Shown here: positions 32,718-44,547 of the stretch, in pieces
How the letters are laid out: the number at the start of each line of letters is the position of its first letter
How positions within the stretch are numbered: position 1 is the first letter of the stretch
NCBI GenBank assembly: GCA_002840505.1
Contig: PHBC01000001.1
Coordinates: forward strand, 876,232-940,231
Length of the DNA stretch: 64,000 nucleotides
Direction: 5' to 3'
Origin: Deltaproteobacteria bacterium HGW-Deltaproteobacteria-2
GTDB taxonomy: Bacteria > Desulfobacterota > Syntrophia > Syntrophales > Smithellaceae
Notes under the pieces: generated by a model
What the model was told of the DNA's origin: nothing
Databases searched by the model: none
Seen by the model: the letters and a program-made list of their open reading frames with translations, nothing else
Made by a program: the position numbers and the translations under genes

Positions 32718-33602
32718 CTATTCTTTTTGGTACTGTTTTGTTTTCCAGCGTTGATGGAACCAGAACCACTGGTCGGGATATTCACGAACAATGTCTTCCA
32801 CTGCTTTTGTGAAACGCTGAGTATTTACCCGCAAATCTTCTTCATAATTGTCTGTACAATCAACTTCAACGGCTGATTTCAGGATAAGCTTGTATTTACC
32901 GGATTTTTGCCTGGCCATGAAAGCCGGAATCACTGGCGCGCCGGAACGCATGGCCATAACCGAAAGCCCGACACCGGTGCAGGCGGGACGTCCGAAAAAA
33001 TCAACAAAAACTCCTTCGTAGGCGGCAACGTTCTGGTCACTGAGAATGCCTATTATTTGATTCTCTTTTAATAACTCCATAATTCGTTTTCCCGATCCCC
33101 CTTTGGGAATCAAGTCGTTCCCCTGCATAGTCCGCACGTACTCCACCATATTATCAATGATCGGACTATCCAATGGCCGGTAAACGATTTGCATTGGCTT
33201 GATATAAATTGGAATGGCTATGGTCATTAGTTCCCAATTACCAAAATGAGCAACAACAGAAAGAACCCCTTTGCCCTTGGCAATGGCCATCTGATAATTT
33301 TCCAGACCTTCCAAATCAACCCATTGGTGAATATTTTCTTCGGTAATAGAAGGTAGACTGAAAAACTCAGCAGCCACAATAGCCAAATGACGGTAGACTC
33401 CTTTGGCAATACCGATCAATTCCTTCATGGATTTTTCCGGAAAGGAACGCTGGAGATTATGCATTACTATCAAACGGTTTTTGGAGCCCAGAAGGTAAAA
33501 AAGCCAAAAGACGGTTTTAAATAATCCTTTACGCACTTTTAGCGGAATACACCGGAAAACAAATAGCAAGACACTGGTTGTTCTGGTTTTTTCTATAGTC
33601 AT
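32718..33602 (-). CDS. LpxL/HtrB-type lipid acyltransferase
   Basis: This 294-residue protein is close to the acyltransferase half of its downstream neighbour, with the same His-x4-Glu motif (HFGNWE), a YRPLDSPIIDNMVEYVRTM block and a SDQNVAAYEGVFVDFFGRPACTG core. Late acyltransferases of this family add secondary acyl chains to lipid A at the inner membrane. The pair probably arose by duplication. It overlaps no gene but is 13 bases after a zinc-ribbon gene and 32 bases before the fusion, so all three are likely one operon. Confidence 0.88.
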   Translation of the reverse strand: MTIEKTRTTSVLLFVFRCIPLKVRKGLFKTVFWLFYLLGSKNRLIVMHNLQRSFPEKSMKELIGIAKGVYRHLAIVAAEFFSLPSITEENIHQWVDLEGLENYQMAIAKGKGVLSVVAHFGNWELMTIAIPIYIKPMQIVYRPLDSPIIDNMVEYVRTMQGNDLIPKGGSGKRIMELLKENQIIGILSDQNVAAYEGVFVDFFGRPACTGVGLSVMAMRSGAPVIPAFMARQKSGKYKLILKSAVEVDCTDNYEEDLRVNTQRFTKAVEDIVREYPDQWFWFHQRWKTKQYQKE

Positions 33603-33615
33603 AATTTATTGATAG

Positions 33616-33921
33616 TTATAGCGGTTTACCGCATTCGCGGCATTTACCATCGGAGCCGATGACACCTATGCATGCTTCATCGCTGCATAATATTCTTTGA
33701 TCCCAATCGTCTGGTGCCGCATCCATTGCAACTTGTTGTGTTTCTTCTGCCACAACTGCCCGAATATCGTCGGCGACTTTCTCTGCGGATAGCGTGCCTT
33801 CATAAGATTTGCCGCATTCTTTACATTTACCATCCGCATCTATTGTCCCGATGCAACTTTCATCACTACATAATATTCGTTTTTCCCAGTCTTCATTTTT
33901 ATCAAAAATGATTTCTGTCAC
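33616..33921 (-). CDS. Small protein with two zinc-ribbon repeats
   Basis: This 101-residue protein has two copies of a motif of the form W(D/E)xRILCSDExCIGxIxxDGKCxECGK, each with four cysteines, joined by an Ala-rich helical linker. Zinc binding is expected. The GTG at 33921 has GGGAG six bases upstream; the frame reads further back to 33981, but that part looks non-coding. It leads the operon with the two lipid acyltransferases. Its role is unknown; protein-protein adaptor or regulator are possibilities. Confidence 0.7.
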   Translation of the reverse strand: MTEIIFDKNEDWEKRILCSDESCIGTIDADGKCKECGKSYEGTLSAEKVADDIRAVVAEETQQVAMDAAPDDWDQRILCSDEACIGVIGSDGKCRECGKPL

Positions 33922-33992
33922 TATGTGCTCCCGAAAAGATTTTCCACTCCTCTTACACCAATGCCTGTTTTTTTTCCACAAAACAGTGATGT

Positions 33993-34086
33993 CCCCCGCT
34001 GGCGGGGGCAGGGGGTGGATTTTTCAATGTACCCATATAATCATCTAAATTATTTCTCCACCTCCGTCCCGATGATTCATCGGGAC
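33993..34086. repeat. Intergenic palindromes between rtcB and the zinc-ribbon gene
   Basis: Two hairpins occur here: CCCCCGC-TG-GCGGGGG (33993-34008) and GTCCCGATGA-T-TCATCGGGAC (34066-34086, perfect). The gap 33922-34267 holds no gene; it is filled by these and by the repeat at 34130. Confidence 0.7.
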
Positions 34087-34129
34087 ACCTCCGCCAAATG
34101 AAGACCGTCTTTGCCCTAAGCCTTGGATA

Positions 34130-34270
34130 ACTTCGCAAAATGTCCAGGGACAAGGCGTGCGAAGCCAGAGGAGTGAGGCGTACTTTTAGCGTACTCCGCA
34201 ACGACAACGACGATGGCTGAAGCACAATCCCGATTTTATCGGGACATATGGGCTTTTTACGGAGTTATCA
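34130..34270. repeat. Dispersed repeat ending at the rtcB stop codon, copy 2
   Basis: This element is homologous, in opposite orientation, to 29814-29940. It contains an inner palindrome TCCCGAT-TTT-ATCGGGA (34228-34244) absent from the other copy. Its GTTATCA end is the reverse complement of TGATAAC, so the rtcB stop codon TGA lies inside the repeat, exactly as the ACT-gene stop does in copy 1. Confidence 0.8.
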
Positions 34271-35710
34271 TCCTTTGATGCAGGCGATGGACTTTAGCTT
34301 CGCCACTTTCTTTGCAATCCCCGCCTCATGCATCACCTGCACAACGTCCTGCACATTTTTATAAGCTTCGGGCATTTCTTCGCTGAGCGTACCTTTCGAG
34401 CCCGCCATCACCAAAACACCCTTATCGGCCAGTTCGCGAGCAATGGAACGTCCCCGGCTGGATTTGATGGCCTGCGTCCTGCTCATCACCCTGCCCGCTC
34501 CGTGACAGGCGCTGCCGAATGTCTCGGTCATCGCCTTTTCCTGACCGACCAGCACATACGAACCGCTGCCCATATCGCCGGGAATCAGCACCGGCTGACC
34601 GACCTTTCTATAACGTTCCGGAACCGCTTCGTGTCCGGCGGGAAAAGCGCGTGTCGCGCCTTTGCGGTGAACGCAAAGTTTCTTCATGATTCCGCCGATG
34701 TTGAATTCTTCTATCTTAGCAATGTTATGACAGACGTCATAAACCAATCGCATATTCACTTCCCGCGGCGACATGCGCAGAGTCTTTTCAAATACTTCCC
34801 GTGTGCGATGCATCAGAATCTGCCGGTTGGCCCAGGCGTAATTTGCGCCGCAGGCCATGGCCGCCAGATAATTTTTCGCCCGGCCCGACTCAAGATAAGC
34901 GCAGGCCAGTTGTCTGTCCGGAAGCTCTATGCCAGTCTCGTTAGCGTGCTTCACCATCAACGCCAGATAATCATCGCAGATCTGATAACCCAGGCCGCGC
35001 GAACCGGTATGAATCATGACGGCAATCTGCCCTTTGCGCAAACCAAAGGCTTGGGCCGCTTCTTCATCGAAGATTTCCTGAACAACTTCAATTTCCAGAA
35101 AATGATTGCCGGAACCCAGCGTTCCCAACTGCTGTTTGCCGCGCTCCAGCGCCCGTGCCGATACCTGCTCCGGATCGGCTCCAATGATGGCGCCGCCGTC
35201 TTCCGTTGTTTCCAAATCTTCATTTAAACCAAAGCCGGTTTTGATCGCCCAGGCTGCGCCTTCCTCCAGTACCTTCTTCTGATCCCTGCCCGATAATTTT
35301 ACCGAACCGGTCGAACCGACTCCTGATGGTATATGCTGATACAAGGCGGTGGTTAAATCGCTGAGTCTTTCTTTGATATCACCCAGAGTTAAATTTGTTG
35401 TCATCAGACGGCAGCCGCAGTTGATATCGTAGCCGACGCCGCCCGGCGAAATGATGCCGCCATCCAGATCAAAGGCCGCCACGCCGCCGATGGGAAAACC
35501 ATAACCCCAGTGCACATCGGGCATCGCCAGAGAATAATTTACGATGCCCGGCAGGTGCGCAACATTGGCCACCTGCTTCGCGCTTTCGTCGCCCTTTAAA
35601 AGCTGATAGATTTTTTCATTGGCATAGATAATCCCCGGCACGCGCATAGAGCCCGTTTGCGGCAACAGCCAGCGGTTGTCGTCCAGTTTTTCTAAAATAA
35701 TCCCAGACAT
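34268..35710 (-). CDS. rtcB: tRNA-splicing/RNA-repair ligase RtcB
   Basis: This 480-residue enzyme has the RtcB hallmarks GGVAAFDLDGGIISPGGVG, YDINCGCR with a metal-binding Cys, HTGSRGLGYQIC, and ACHGAGRVMSR with the guanylylated His. RtcB joins RNA 2',3'-cyclic phosphate or 3'-phosphate ends to 5'-OH using GTP and Mn2+. Its activator archease is encoded upstream on the same strand, separated by a repeat-filled gap of 226 bases. The protein length is normal. Confidence 0.95.
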   Translation of the reverse strand: MSGIILEKLDDNRWLLPQTGSMRVPGIIYANEKIYQLLKGDESAKQVANVAHLPGIVNYSLAMPDVHWGYGFPIGGVAAFDLDGGIISPGGVGYDINCGCRLMTTNLTLGDIKERLSDLTTALYQHIPSGVGSTGSVKLSGRDQKKVLEEGAAWAIKTGFGLNEDLETTEDGGAIIGADPEQVSARALERGKQQLGTLGSGNHFLEIEVVQEIFDEEAAQAFGLRKGQIAVMIHTGSRGLGYQICDDYLALMVKHANETGIELPDRQLACAYLESGRAKNYLAAMACGANYAWANRQILMHRTREVFEKTLRMSPREVNMRLVYDVCHNIAKIEEFNIGGIMKKLCVHRKGATRAFPAGHEAVPERYRKVGQPVLIPGDMGSGSYVLVGQEKAMTETFGSACHGAGRVMSRTQAIKSSRGRSIARELADKGVLVMAGSKGTLSEEMPEAYKNVQDVVQVMHEAGIAKKVAKLKSIACIKG

Positions 35711-35729
35711 AATAAATTCTTTTCAAATC

Positions 35730-35920
35730 GTCATACCGGCGAAGGCCGGTATCCAGGTTTCGTTCCATAAAACTTTACAGGTCATTCCCGTTTTAATATG
35801 TCATATCGACCAGCGGGAGATATCTTTTCTTGTATTTATTAAGATTTCTCGCTTCGCTTCGAAATGACATGATGTATAACTACACACTAGTGACTGGATG
35901 CCAGCCTTCGCCGGCATGAC
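35730..35920. repeat. Nested palindromic repeats between archease and rtcB
   Basis: Outer inverted arms GTCATACCGGCGAAGGCC (35730 onward) and its counterpart GGATGCCAGCCTTCGCCGGC (to 35920) enclose a second repeat with GACCAGCGGGAGATATC and TTTCTCGCTTCGCTTCGAAA. Both types are familiar dispersed palindromes of Deltaproteobacteria. No gene is visible. Confidence 0.7.
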
Positions 35921-35935
35921 ATCTATACAAGGTTT

Positions 35936-36358
35936 TTAAACGTCGAATATGATTTTTGCCACCCACCCCGCTTTTACTTTTTCCACTTTCAAGCCGGAAT
36001 AGGTTACCGCCTTAATCTCCGTTTTAATCAAATGCTTTTTGTTGTTAAATGATTCTCCTGTCAACTGTGCCTGTAATTCTTTAGAGGTGAACTTAATCAT
36101 TTCGCAACTGCCTGTTATGAACTTTTCGCCATTGAACTGATAAAGAATCTCCCGCAAAAAATTAATCAGTAAATCGGCAACATCGGTACCTTCAACTTTT
36201 AATTTCCTGTGCTGTTTTGCCATTCCAGAGCCCATTTTATTTTCAATCATCACATCAAACACAGCCTGAGCGGCATTCACAAACAGCTCTTTTCTGGTCC
36301 GGCCTGTAACTTCAACGCCGATATCCGCCGTATGGTCAAATAATTTGTAGTGCGACAT
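35936..36358 (-). CDS. arc: Archease, RtcB activator
   Basis: This 140-residue protein shows the archease motifs LFDHTADIGVEV and a C-terminal segment YSGLKVEKVKAGWVAKIIFDV, with acidic residues that bind the metal used by RtcB. Archease helps RtcB turn over and widens its nucleotide use. The ATG at 36358 begins at the motif; a TTG at 36364 is the alternative. The 5' part of this gene is duplicated in broken form at 39254-39349. Confidence 0.92.
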   Translation of the reverse strand: MSHYKLFDHTADIGVEVTGRTRKELFVNAAQAVFDVMIENKMGSGMAKQHRKLKVEGTDVADLLINFLREILYQFNGEKFITGSCEMIKFTSKELQAQLTGESFNNKKHLIKTEIKAVTYSGLKVEKVKAGWVAKIIFDV

Positions 36359-36509
36359 TAACAAATTATAGCCCTATTATGCGGGATGAGCAAGTTGGCA
36401 TATTCTATCTTTTCTCCATTTCACATTTTAAAAAAACTTATCCTATACAATCACTTCCGCCTTGATAGAGTTCCGCCATAAGAAATATCTCCTTTTGCCT
36501 TGCCCCCCA

Positions 36510-39215
36510 TTAGCTCTTGATTTTTGTATTCTTTCTGCGAACAAACCATTTCTCAATACCCACGACCACCATGATCAAAGAAGCTGCCGCCACAATGCGC
36601 AGCCAGGCATCAAGACCGATGGGGCTGCTGTGCAGGGCGGTGTTCATGACCGGCACGTAGGTGAAGAGCAGCTGTAGCACAAACATTATGCCCGCTCCGC
36701 CGAACACCCAGAGATTGGAGAAAAATCCGACTTCAAAAACGGATTTCGTGAGCGATCGGCAATTAAAGAGATAGAAGAGTTCGCCCATGACAAACACATT
36801 GACCGCCACTGTTCTGGCCGCTGCGATACCGGCTCCGGTTAAGAGTTCATAGTTGAAGAGGCCGAATGCGCCCAGCAGCAGCATAAACCCCACGATGGCA
36901 ATCCGCCACATGAGCGTACGGGTGAGGATGGGCTCCTTGGGATCGCGCGGCATCCTTTCCATGATTCCGGGCTCCTTGGGCTCGAACACCAGCATAAGTC
37001 CCAGCAGGACCGCCGTCGTCATGTTAATCCAGAGGATCTGCACCGGCAGGATGGGAAGCGTCACGCCAGCGAAAATGGCCGCCAGGATTACCAGGCCTTC
37101 ACCGATGTTCGTGGGAAGCGTCCAGACGATGAACTTGGTGAGGTTATCAAAAGTTCCCCTGCCTTCCTCAACGGCCGCCTCTATGGAAGCGAAGTTGTCA
37201 TCCGTGAGCACCATGTCTGAAGCTTCCTTGGCCACGTCCGTTCCCGTGATACCCATGGCCACGCCGATGTTTGCCCTCTTCAGGGCTGGCGCGTCGTTCA
37301 CTCCGTCGCCGGTCATGGCAACGACGTTTCCCTTTGTCTGGAGGGCTTCCACCAGGCGGAGTTTCTGCTCCGGGGCCACACGGGCATAAACCGATATTTC
37401 TTCCACAATGTCGATGATTTCCTGGTCGCTCATGGCCGCCAGTTCCCTGCCGGTAACGACCTTCGTCGCATTGCGCAGGCCTATCCTTCCCGCGATGGCT
37501 GACGCGGTAAGCGCATGATCGCCGGTGATCATCTTAACCTTGATGCCGGCGCTGTGGCAGTTGTGCACTGCCTCGATGGCCTCGTTCCGGGGCGGGTCGA
37601 TCATGCCCTGCAGGCCCAGAAAGATAAGCCCTGTTTTGATGTCCTTATGGTCGATCTTCTGTGTGCCGCTCTCCAAAGCTTTTTGTGCAAAGGCAAGGAC
37701 CCGAAGGCCTTTCGCCGCCATGGCTTCCACAACCGCATGAATTGCCGATGCATCCAGAGCGATAGAGGATCCCTGCGAATCAAGGGCCGAGGTGCAGCGC
37801 TCTATGATCGCCTCAACCGATCCTTTCGCATAGACCAAAGTGTCTCCTCCATGAGGTTCAGTATGCAGGGTGGCCATGTACTGATAGTGCGATTCGAAAG
37901 GTATGGTATCGAGGCGCTTGAACCGCGTCTGTTCCTTATCCATAAAAAGGCTTGCCTTGGCCGCGGCCGTAATCAGAGCGCCTTCCGTGGGATCACCCTG
38001 AACGGTGAGTCGCCCTTCTTTCTCGACGAGCAGACTGTCATTGCAGAGCAGGCCGCTCCGCAGGGTCTGCATGAGACCATCGGACAGAGCGCCTTCCGGT
38101 TTGGCATCCGTACGTTCTATTTTGCCGTCCAATGCATAGCCGGTTCCGCTGACCGAATATGTCTGCCCGCCGGTTGCGATCTCCTGGACCGTCATCTGAT
38201 TTTCGGTAAGCGTACCGGTCTTGTCCGAGCAGATCACAGTGGTACTGCCCAGAGTCTCCACCGCAGGAAGCTTGCGGATGATGGCCCGCCGTTTGGCCAT
38301 TCTTGCTACGCCTATGGCGAGCGTGATAGTCATCGCTGCCGGCAGTCCTTCGGGAATGGCACCCACCGCCAGCGCCACGGCGGCCATGAACATATCGAAA
38401 GCGCTCTCGCCTCTCAGCAGACCGACCCCGAAGGTTGCCAGGGCAAGTCCCAGAATCAAGTAGAGCAGAATCGAGCTGAATTCCCCGATCTTTTTCAAAA
38501 GCGGTGTCTGCAGCTCCTCAGTGGAGGAGATGAGTTCCGAGATGCGGCCTACCTCCGTGTTGTCGCCTATGGCCACCACCACGCCGGAGGCCTGTCCGTA
38601 AGTCACCAGCGCGGAACCATAAACCATGTTTTCCCGGTCGGCCAAAATGGTATCGTGGGGAAGTTGCATGGAGTCCTTCGGAACGGCCACGGACTCTCCG
38701 GTGAGCGCCGACTCGTCAATCTGCAGGTCGCGGGAGGATATCAGGCGCATATCTGCGGGAACTTTATCTCCCGACTGAAGTAGAACAATATCGCCGGGAA
38801 CCACATCTGCAGAAGATATCTTAATCTTCTTGCCCGAACGCATGACCGTGGCTTCCGTGATCATTGTTTTCGCCAGCGCTTCCATGGCCTTGACCGCTTT
38901 GGATTCCTGTATGAATCCTATAACGGCATTCACGATGACCACCCCGAAAATGACTCCGGCATCCACCCATTCCTGGAACATGGCCGTAACGATTCCGGCC
39001 GTCAGCAGGATATAAATTAACGGCTGATGAAACTGCAGGAGAAATCTCATCAAGGGACCTTTGCTTTTTTTGGCAGTCAGAACATTTGCGCCGAATCGCT
39101 CTTTGCGGTGACTTATTTCCAGCAGATCAAGACCCTTGTCCGGATCCGTCTCCAAAAGGTCAATGACCTCTTCATGAGGCATATGATGCCAGTGCTTTCC
39201 CAACAATTTTTCCAT
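36510..39215 (-). CDS. P-type cation-transporting ATPase, CtpF-like
   Basis: This 901-residue P2-type ATPase has N-terminal cation ATPase domain LETDPDKGLDLLE, A-domain TGES, TM4 motif AIPEGLPAAMT, phosphorylation site Asp331 in DKTGTLT, and hinge GDGVNDAPALK. In TM6 the calcium-ATPase Asp position reads WINMTTAVLLGLML, with Ala where SERCA has Asp, as in the CtpF subgroup, so the ion may not be calcium. The AAAGGA nine bases before the ATG at 39215 favours that start. GC content seems higher than in the neighbouring archease, and the gene is bracketed by two archease 5' copies, which suggests acquisition. Confidence 0.88.
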   Translation of the reverse strand: MEKLLGKHWHHMPHEEVIDLLETDPDKGLDLLEISHRKERFGANVLTAKKSKGPLMRFLLQFHQPLIYILLTAGIVTAMFQEWVDAGVIFGVVIVNAVIGFIQESKAVKAMEALAKTMITEATVMRSGKKIKISSADVVPGDIVLLQSGDKVPADMRLISSRDLQIDESALTGESVAVPKDSMQLPHDTILADRENMVYGSALVTYGQASGVVVAIGDNTEVGRISELISSTEELQTPLLKKIGEFSSILLYLILGLALATFGVGLLRGESAFDMFMAAVALAVGAIPEGLPAAMTITLAIGVARMAKRRAIIRKLPAVETLGSTTVICSDKTGTLTENQMTVQEIATGGQTYSVSGTGYALDGKIERTDAKPEGALSDGLMQTLRSGLLCNDSLLVEKEGRLTVQGDPTEGALITAAAKASLFMDKEQTRFKRLDTIPFESHYQYMATLHTEPHGGDTLVYAKGSVEAIIERCTSALDSQGSSIALDASAIHAVVEAMAAKGLRVLAFAQKALESGTQKIDHKDIKTGLIFLGLQGMIDPPRNEAIEAVHNCHSAGIKVKMITGDHALTASAIAGRIGLRNATKVVTGRELAAMSDQEIIDIVEEISVYARVAPEQKLRLVEALQTKGNVVAMTGDGVNDAPALKRANIGVAMGITGTDVAKEASDMVLTDDNFASIEAAVEEGRGTFDNLTKFIVWTLPTNIGEGLVILAAIFAGVTLPILPVQILWINMTTAVLLGLMLVFEPKEPGIMERMPRDPKEPILTRTLMWRIAIVGFMLLLGAFGLFNYELLTGAGIAAARTVAVNVFVMGELFYLFNCRSLTKSVFEVGFFSNLWVFGGAGIMFVLQLLFTYVPVMNTALHSSPIGLDAWLRIVAAASLIMVVVGIEKWFVRRKNTKIKS

Positions 39216-39253
39216 GCACAATTATCCTTTCGAGGAAAAGTTTTTATAAAGCG

Positions 39254-39349
39254 TTAGCCGCGGCATTCACAAACAGCCCTGGGGGGGGTCCGGCCTGTAA
39301 CTTCAATACCGATATCGGCCGTATGGTCAAAGAATTTATACCAGTCCAT
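39254..39349 (-). pseudogene. Truncated duplicate of the archease 5' end
   Basis: From the ATG at 39349 the frame reads YKFFDHTADIGIEVTGRT, almost the start of archease, then runs into a tract of eight C's (G's on the plus strand, 39281-39288) and ends after 31 residues. About 80 bases (39261-39340) match 36271-36349 at high identity with one inserted base. It is read in the same orientation as the intact gene, on the far side of the P-type ATPase. Confidence 0.8.
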
Positions 39350-39399
39350 GAACGAAGTATAAACGAATATGGAATATTCAACAAGTTTCTGCCATTAAT

Positions 39400-39429
39400 A
39401 AAAAAAGACGCTGTAAAGCGCCCTTTTTT
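39400..39429 (-). terminator. Terminator downstream of gyrA
   Basis: On the minus strand, AAAAGGGCGCT and AGCGTCTTTTTTT form a short G-T-containing stem followed by T's. It is 28 bases past the gyrA stop. Confidence 0.65.
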
Positions 39430-39456
39430 ATGCTTTTATTTTAATAGGAATTTTTA

Positions 39457-41970
39457 TTATTCTTCCGATGTGTCGTTTTCTTCCGTCGTCACATCAGCTT
39501 CATCATCACCGTTGCCGTTGGTCTCGTCATCTTTGCCTTCGGCTTCCGAAGTTGTACGTGCTACGCCAACGAGTTTTTCTTCGGGTTCAAGTTCAATAAG
39601 TTTCACGCCCTGCGTGACGCGATGATTGACCGGTATTTCCTGTACCTTCAGACGGATGACCTTACCGGCATTGCTGATGAGCATGACGTTATCTTCACTG
39701 ATAACCTGCAGAACGCCGGAAACATTGCCCACCTTTTCCACCGTTTTGAGATTGATCGTACCTTTGCCGCCGCGGGTTTGTACACGGTATTCGTCAATCG
39801 GCGTGCACTTGCCGAATCCGTTTTCGGAAACCGTAAGCATGAAAGTGTTCTGGGCGGGAATATCCATACCGATCACGTCATCGCCTTCATCCAGATTAAT
39901 GCCGCGCACGCCGCGGGCTGTTCTGCCCATATCGCGTACGTCGTCTTCCTTGAAGCGGATGGCCATGCCCAGCCTTGATGCTATGAAGACATCCTGGTTG
40001 CCCATGGTCAACTGTACATCCACCAGTTCATCACCTTCATCAATAGAAATGGCGATGATGCCTCCGGAACGCGGATTGGCGTATGCGGCCAGCTCCGTTT
40101 TTTTGATGATGCCTTTTTTCGTGACCATCACAATAAATTTATCTTCAACAAATTCCTTGACCGGTAATGTCGCCCGGACACTTTCACCCGGCGCCAGATT
40201 AACCAGATTGATCATGGCCTTACCTTTGGCCGCGCGGCCCGCCTGAGGGATCTGATAAACCTTTAACCAATGCACCTTGCCGGCGCTGGTGAAGACCAGC
40301 AGGTAATGGTGCGTGGAGGCGATAAAGATTTTTTCTACAAAATCTTCTTCTTTCGTGCCCATACCCATCTTGCCTCGGCCGCCGCGGTGCTGGCTCTTGT
40401 AAAGGCTCACCGCGTTGCGCTTGATATAGCCGGCATGTGATATCGTCACGACCACATCTTCTTCCACGATCATATCTTCGATGTTGATATCTTCGGAGCT
40501 CGCGACAATTTCCGTGCGGCGTTCATCGCCGTAACGTTCCTTGATTTCATTGAGTTCCTCAATAATAACCTGAAGCACTTTTTGCGGATCATCCAAAATT
40601 GCCTGAAGATGGGCAATAAGTTTGGTTACTTCGGCGTATTCTTCGTCGATCTTCGCCCGTTCCAGTCCGGTCAGGCGCTGGAGTCTCATCTCCAGAATCG
40701 CTTTGGCCTGTATCTCCGACAAACCGAATTTAGCGCATAACTGCACTGCCGCTTCCGGAGGTGTCTTCGACGCTTTAATGACTTTAATTATCGCGTCGAT
40801 ATTGTTTAAGGCAATAATGTAGCCTTCTAAAATATGCGCTCTCTCTTTGGCACGCGCCAGATCAAATTTTGTACGGCGAATGACAACGTCTCGACGGAAA
40901 CTGATGAATTTTTCGAGCACTTCCTTGAGGTTGAAAACCTGCGGCCTGTTTTCGGAGATCGCCAGCATAATGACGCCCAGGGAGACTTCCATTTGCGTGA
41001 ATTTATAGAGCTGGTTGAGGATAATGGCCGAATTTTCATCCCGCTTGAGTTCGATGACCACACGGATGCCGTCCCGGTCTGATTCATCCCGCAAATCGGA
41101 AATGCCGGATATCTTTTTATCGCGCACCAATTCGGCTATTTTTTCGATCAGCATAGCCTTGTTGACCTGATAAGGCAGTTCTGTGACGACAATGGTTTCT
41201 TTATCATTCCGGGAATTCTTTTCAATCAGCGCCCGCGCCCGGATGCGAATGATGCCGCGTCCTGTTTTATAGGCGGACAGAATTCCTTCCCGGCCATTGA
41301 TGAAACCGGCAGTGGGAAAATCAGGACCCGGAATATGTCGCATCAGTTGTTCGATGGTAATATCCGGATTTTTAATGCAGGCGATGGTGCCGTTGATGAT
41401 TTCCTTCAGATTATGGGGCGGAATATTAGTCGCCATACCGACAGCGATGCCGGATGTGCCGTTGAGCAGCAAAAGTGGAATGCGTGTTGCCAGCAGCGAC
41501 GGCTCCTGCAGAGATTCGTCATAGTTGGGCACATAATCAACCGTTTCTTTTTCCAGATCGGCCAGCACTTCATCGGAAATGCGCGCCAGGCGGCTTTCCG
41601 TATAACGCATGGCCGCGGGAGGATCACCGTCAATCGAACCGAAGTTGCCCTGTCCGTCCACCAGCATGTAGCGCAGAGAAAACTCCTGGGCCATACGCAC
41701 CATGGTGTCGTAAATGGCCGCGTCACCGTGCGGATGATATTTACCCATGATCTCGCCGACGATACGGGCGGATTTTTTGTAGGGTTTGTTATAGCGGTTG
41801 CCCATTTCATACATGGCATATAAAATCCGGCGGTGTACCGGTTTGAGGCCGTCGCGCACATCGGGAATTGCCCGGCCGATAATGACGCTCATAGCGTAAT
41901 CCATGTAGGATTTTTTCATTTCATCTTCTATATTCACCAGTGTTTGCTTGTGGTGGATATCACGTTCCAT
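39457..41970 (-). CDS. gyrA: DNA gyrase subunit A
   Basis: This 837-residue subunit has the catalytic Tyr123 in [10 protein letters not shown], the breakage-reunion domain, and six C-terminal beta-pinwheel repeats ([22 protein letters not shown] and similar). The tail is acidic with alternating Glu/Asp/Gly. It cuts and passes DNA for negative supercoiling. AGGAAGGA precedes the ATG at 41970; the frame is open to 42000. The quinolone-determining loop reads HGDAAIYD with Ala where E. coli has Ser83. It is last in a leftward run dnaA-dnaN-gyrB-gyrA, separated from gyrB by palindromic repeats. Confidence 0.97.
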   Translation of the reverse strand: MERDIHHKQTLVNIEDEMKKSYMDYAMSVIIGRAIPDVRDGLKPVHRRILYAMYEMGNRYNKPYKKSARIVGEIMGKYHPHGDAAIYDTMVRMAQEFSLRYMLVDGQGNFGSIDGDPPAAMRYTESRLARISDEVLADLEKETVDYVPNYDESLQEPSLLATRIPLLLLNGTSGIAVGMATNIPPHNLKEIINGTIACIKNPDITIEQLMRHIPGPDFPTAGFINGREGILSAYKTGRGIIRIRARALIEKNSRNDKETIVVTELPYQVNKAMLIEKIAELVRDKKISGISDLRDESDRDGIRVVIELKRDENSAIILNQLYKFTQMEVSLGVIMLAISENRPQVFNLKEVLEKFISFRRDVVIRRTKFDLARAKERAHILEGYIIALNNIDAIIKVIKASKTPPEAAVQLCAKFGLSEIQAKAILEMRLQRLTGLERAKIDEEYAEVTKLIAHLQAILDDPQKVLQVIIEELNEIKERYGDERRTEIVASSEDINIEDMIVEEDVVVTISHAGYIKRNAVSLYKSQHRGGRGKMGMGTKEEDFVEKIFIASTHHYLLVFTSAGKVHWLKVYQIPQAGRAAKGKAMINLVNLAPGESVRATLPVKEFVEDKFIVMVTKKGIIKKTELAAYANPRSGGIIAISIDEGDELVDVQLTMGNQDVFIASRLGMAIRFKEDDVRDMGRTARGVRGINLDEGDDVIGMDIPAQNTFMLTVSENGFGKCTPIDEYRVQTRGGKGTINLKTVEKVGNVSGVLQVISEDNVMLISNAGKVIRLKVQEIPVNHRVTQGVKLIELEPEEKLVGVARTTSEAEGKDDETNGNGDDEADVTTEENDTSEE

Positions 41971-42026
41971 TTTAATCCTTCCTCTCTTATTGTTACACAA
42001 ATAGTCTACAATCGTTCTGCTGTATC

Positions 42027-42106
42027 GTCATTCCGGACAAGCGAAGCGCGATCCGGAATCCAGGAAGTCTTTATAGATACTGGATTCCCGCCTGCACGGG
42101 AATGAC
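42027..42106. repeat. Pair of GTCATTCC-type palindromes between gyrB and gyrA
   Basis: GTCATTCCGGA with TCCGGAATCCAGG (42027-42064) and CTGGATTCCCGCC with CACGGGAATGAC (42080-42106) are two hairpins. They also pair with each other as the outer arms of a larger inverted repeat. Similar elements occur at 29288 and 35730. Confidence 0.75.
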
Positions 42107-42116
42107 AAAATAGTTA

Positions 42117-44528
<2,412 letters not shown>

Positions 44529-44547
44529 TTAAACTTCCTCTCTGGCG

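Noticed and set aside
34328..35227. 299-codon open frame antisense to rtcB
   Set aside because: It has no ribosome-binding site or family motif, and rtcB explains the sequence completely.
37515..38783. 422-codon open frame antisense to the P-type ATPase
   Set aside because: It is a shadow of a GC-rich gene; the sense frame has all ATPase motifs and this frame shows none.
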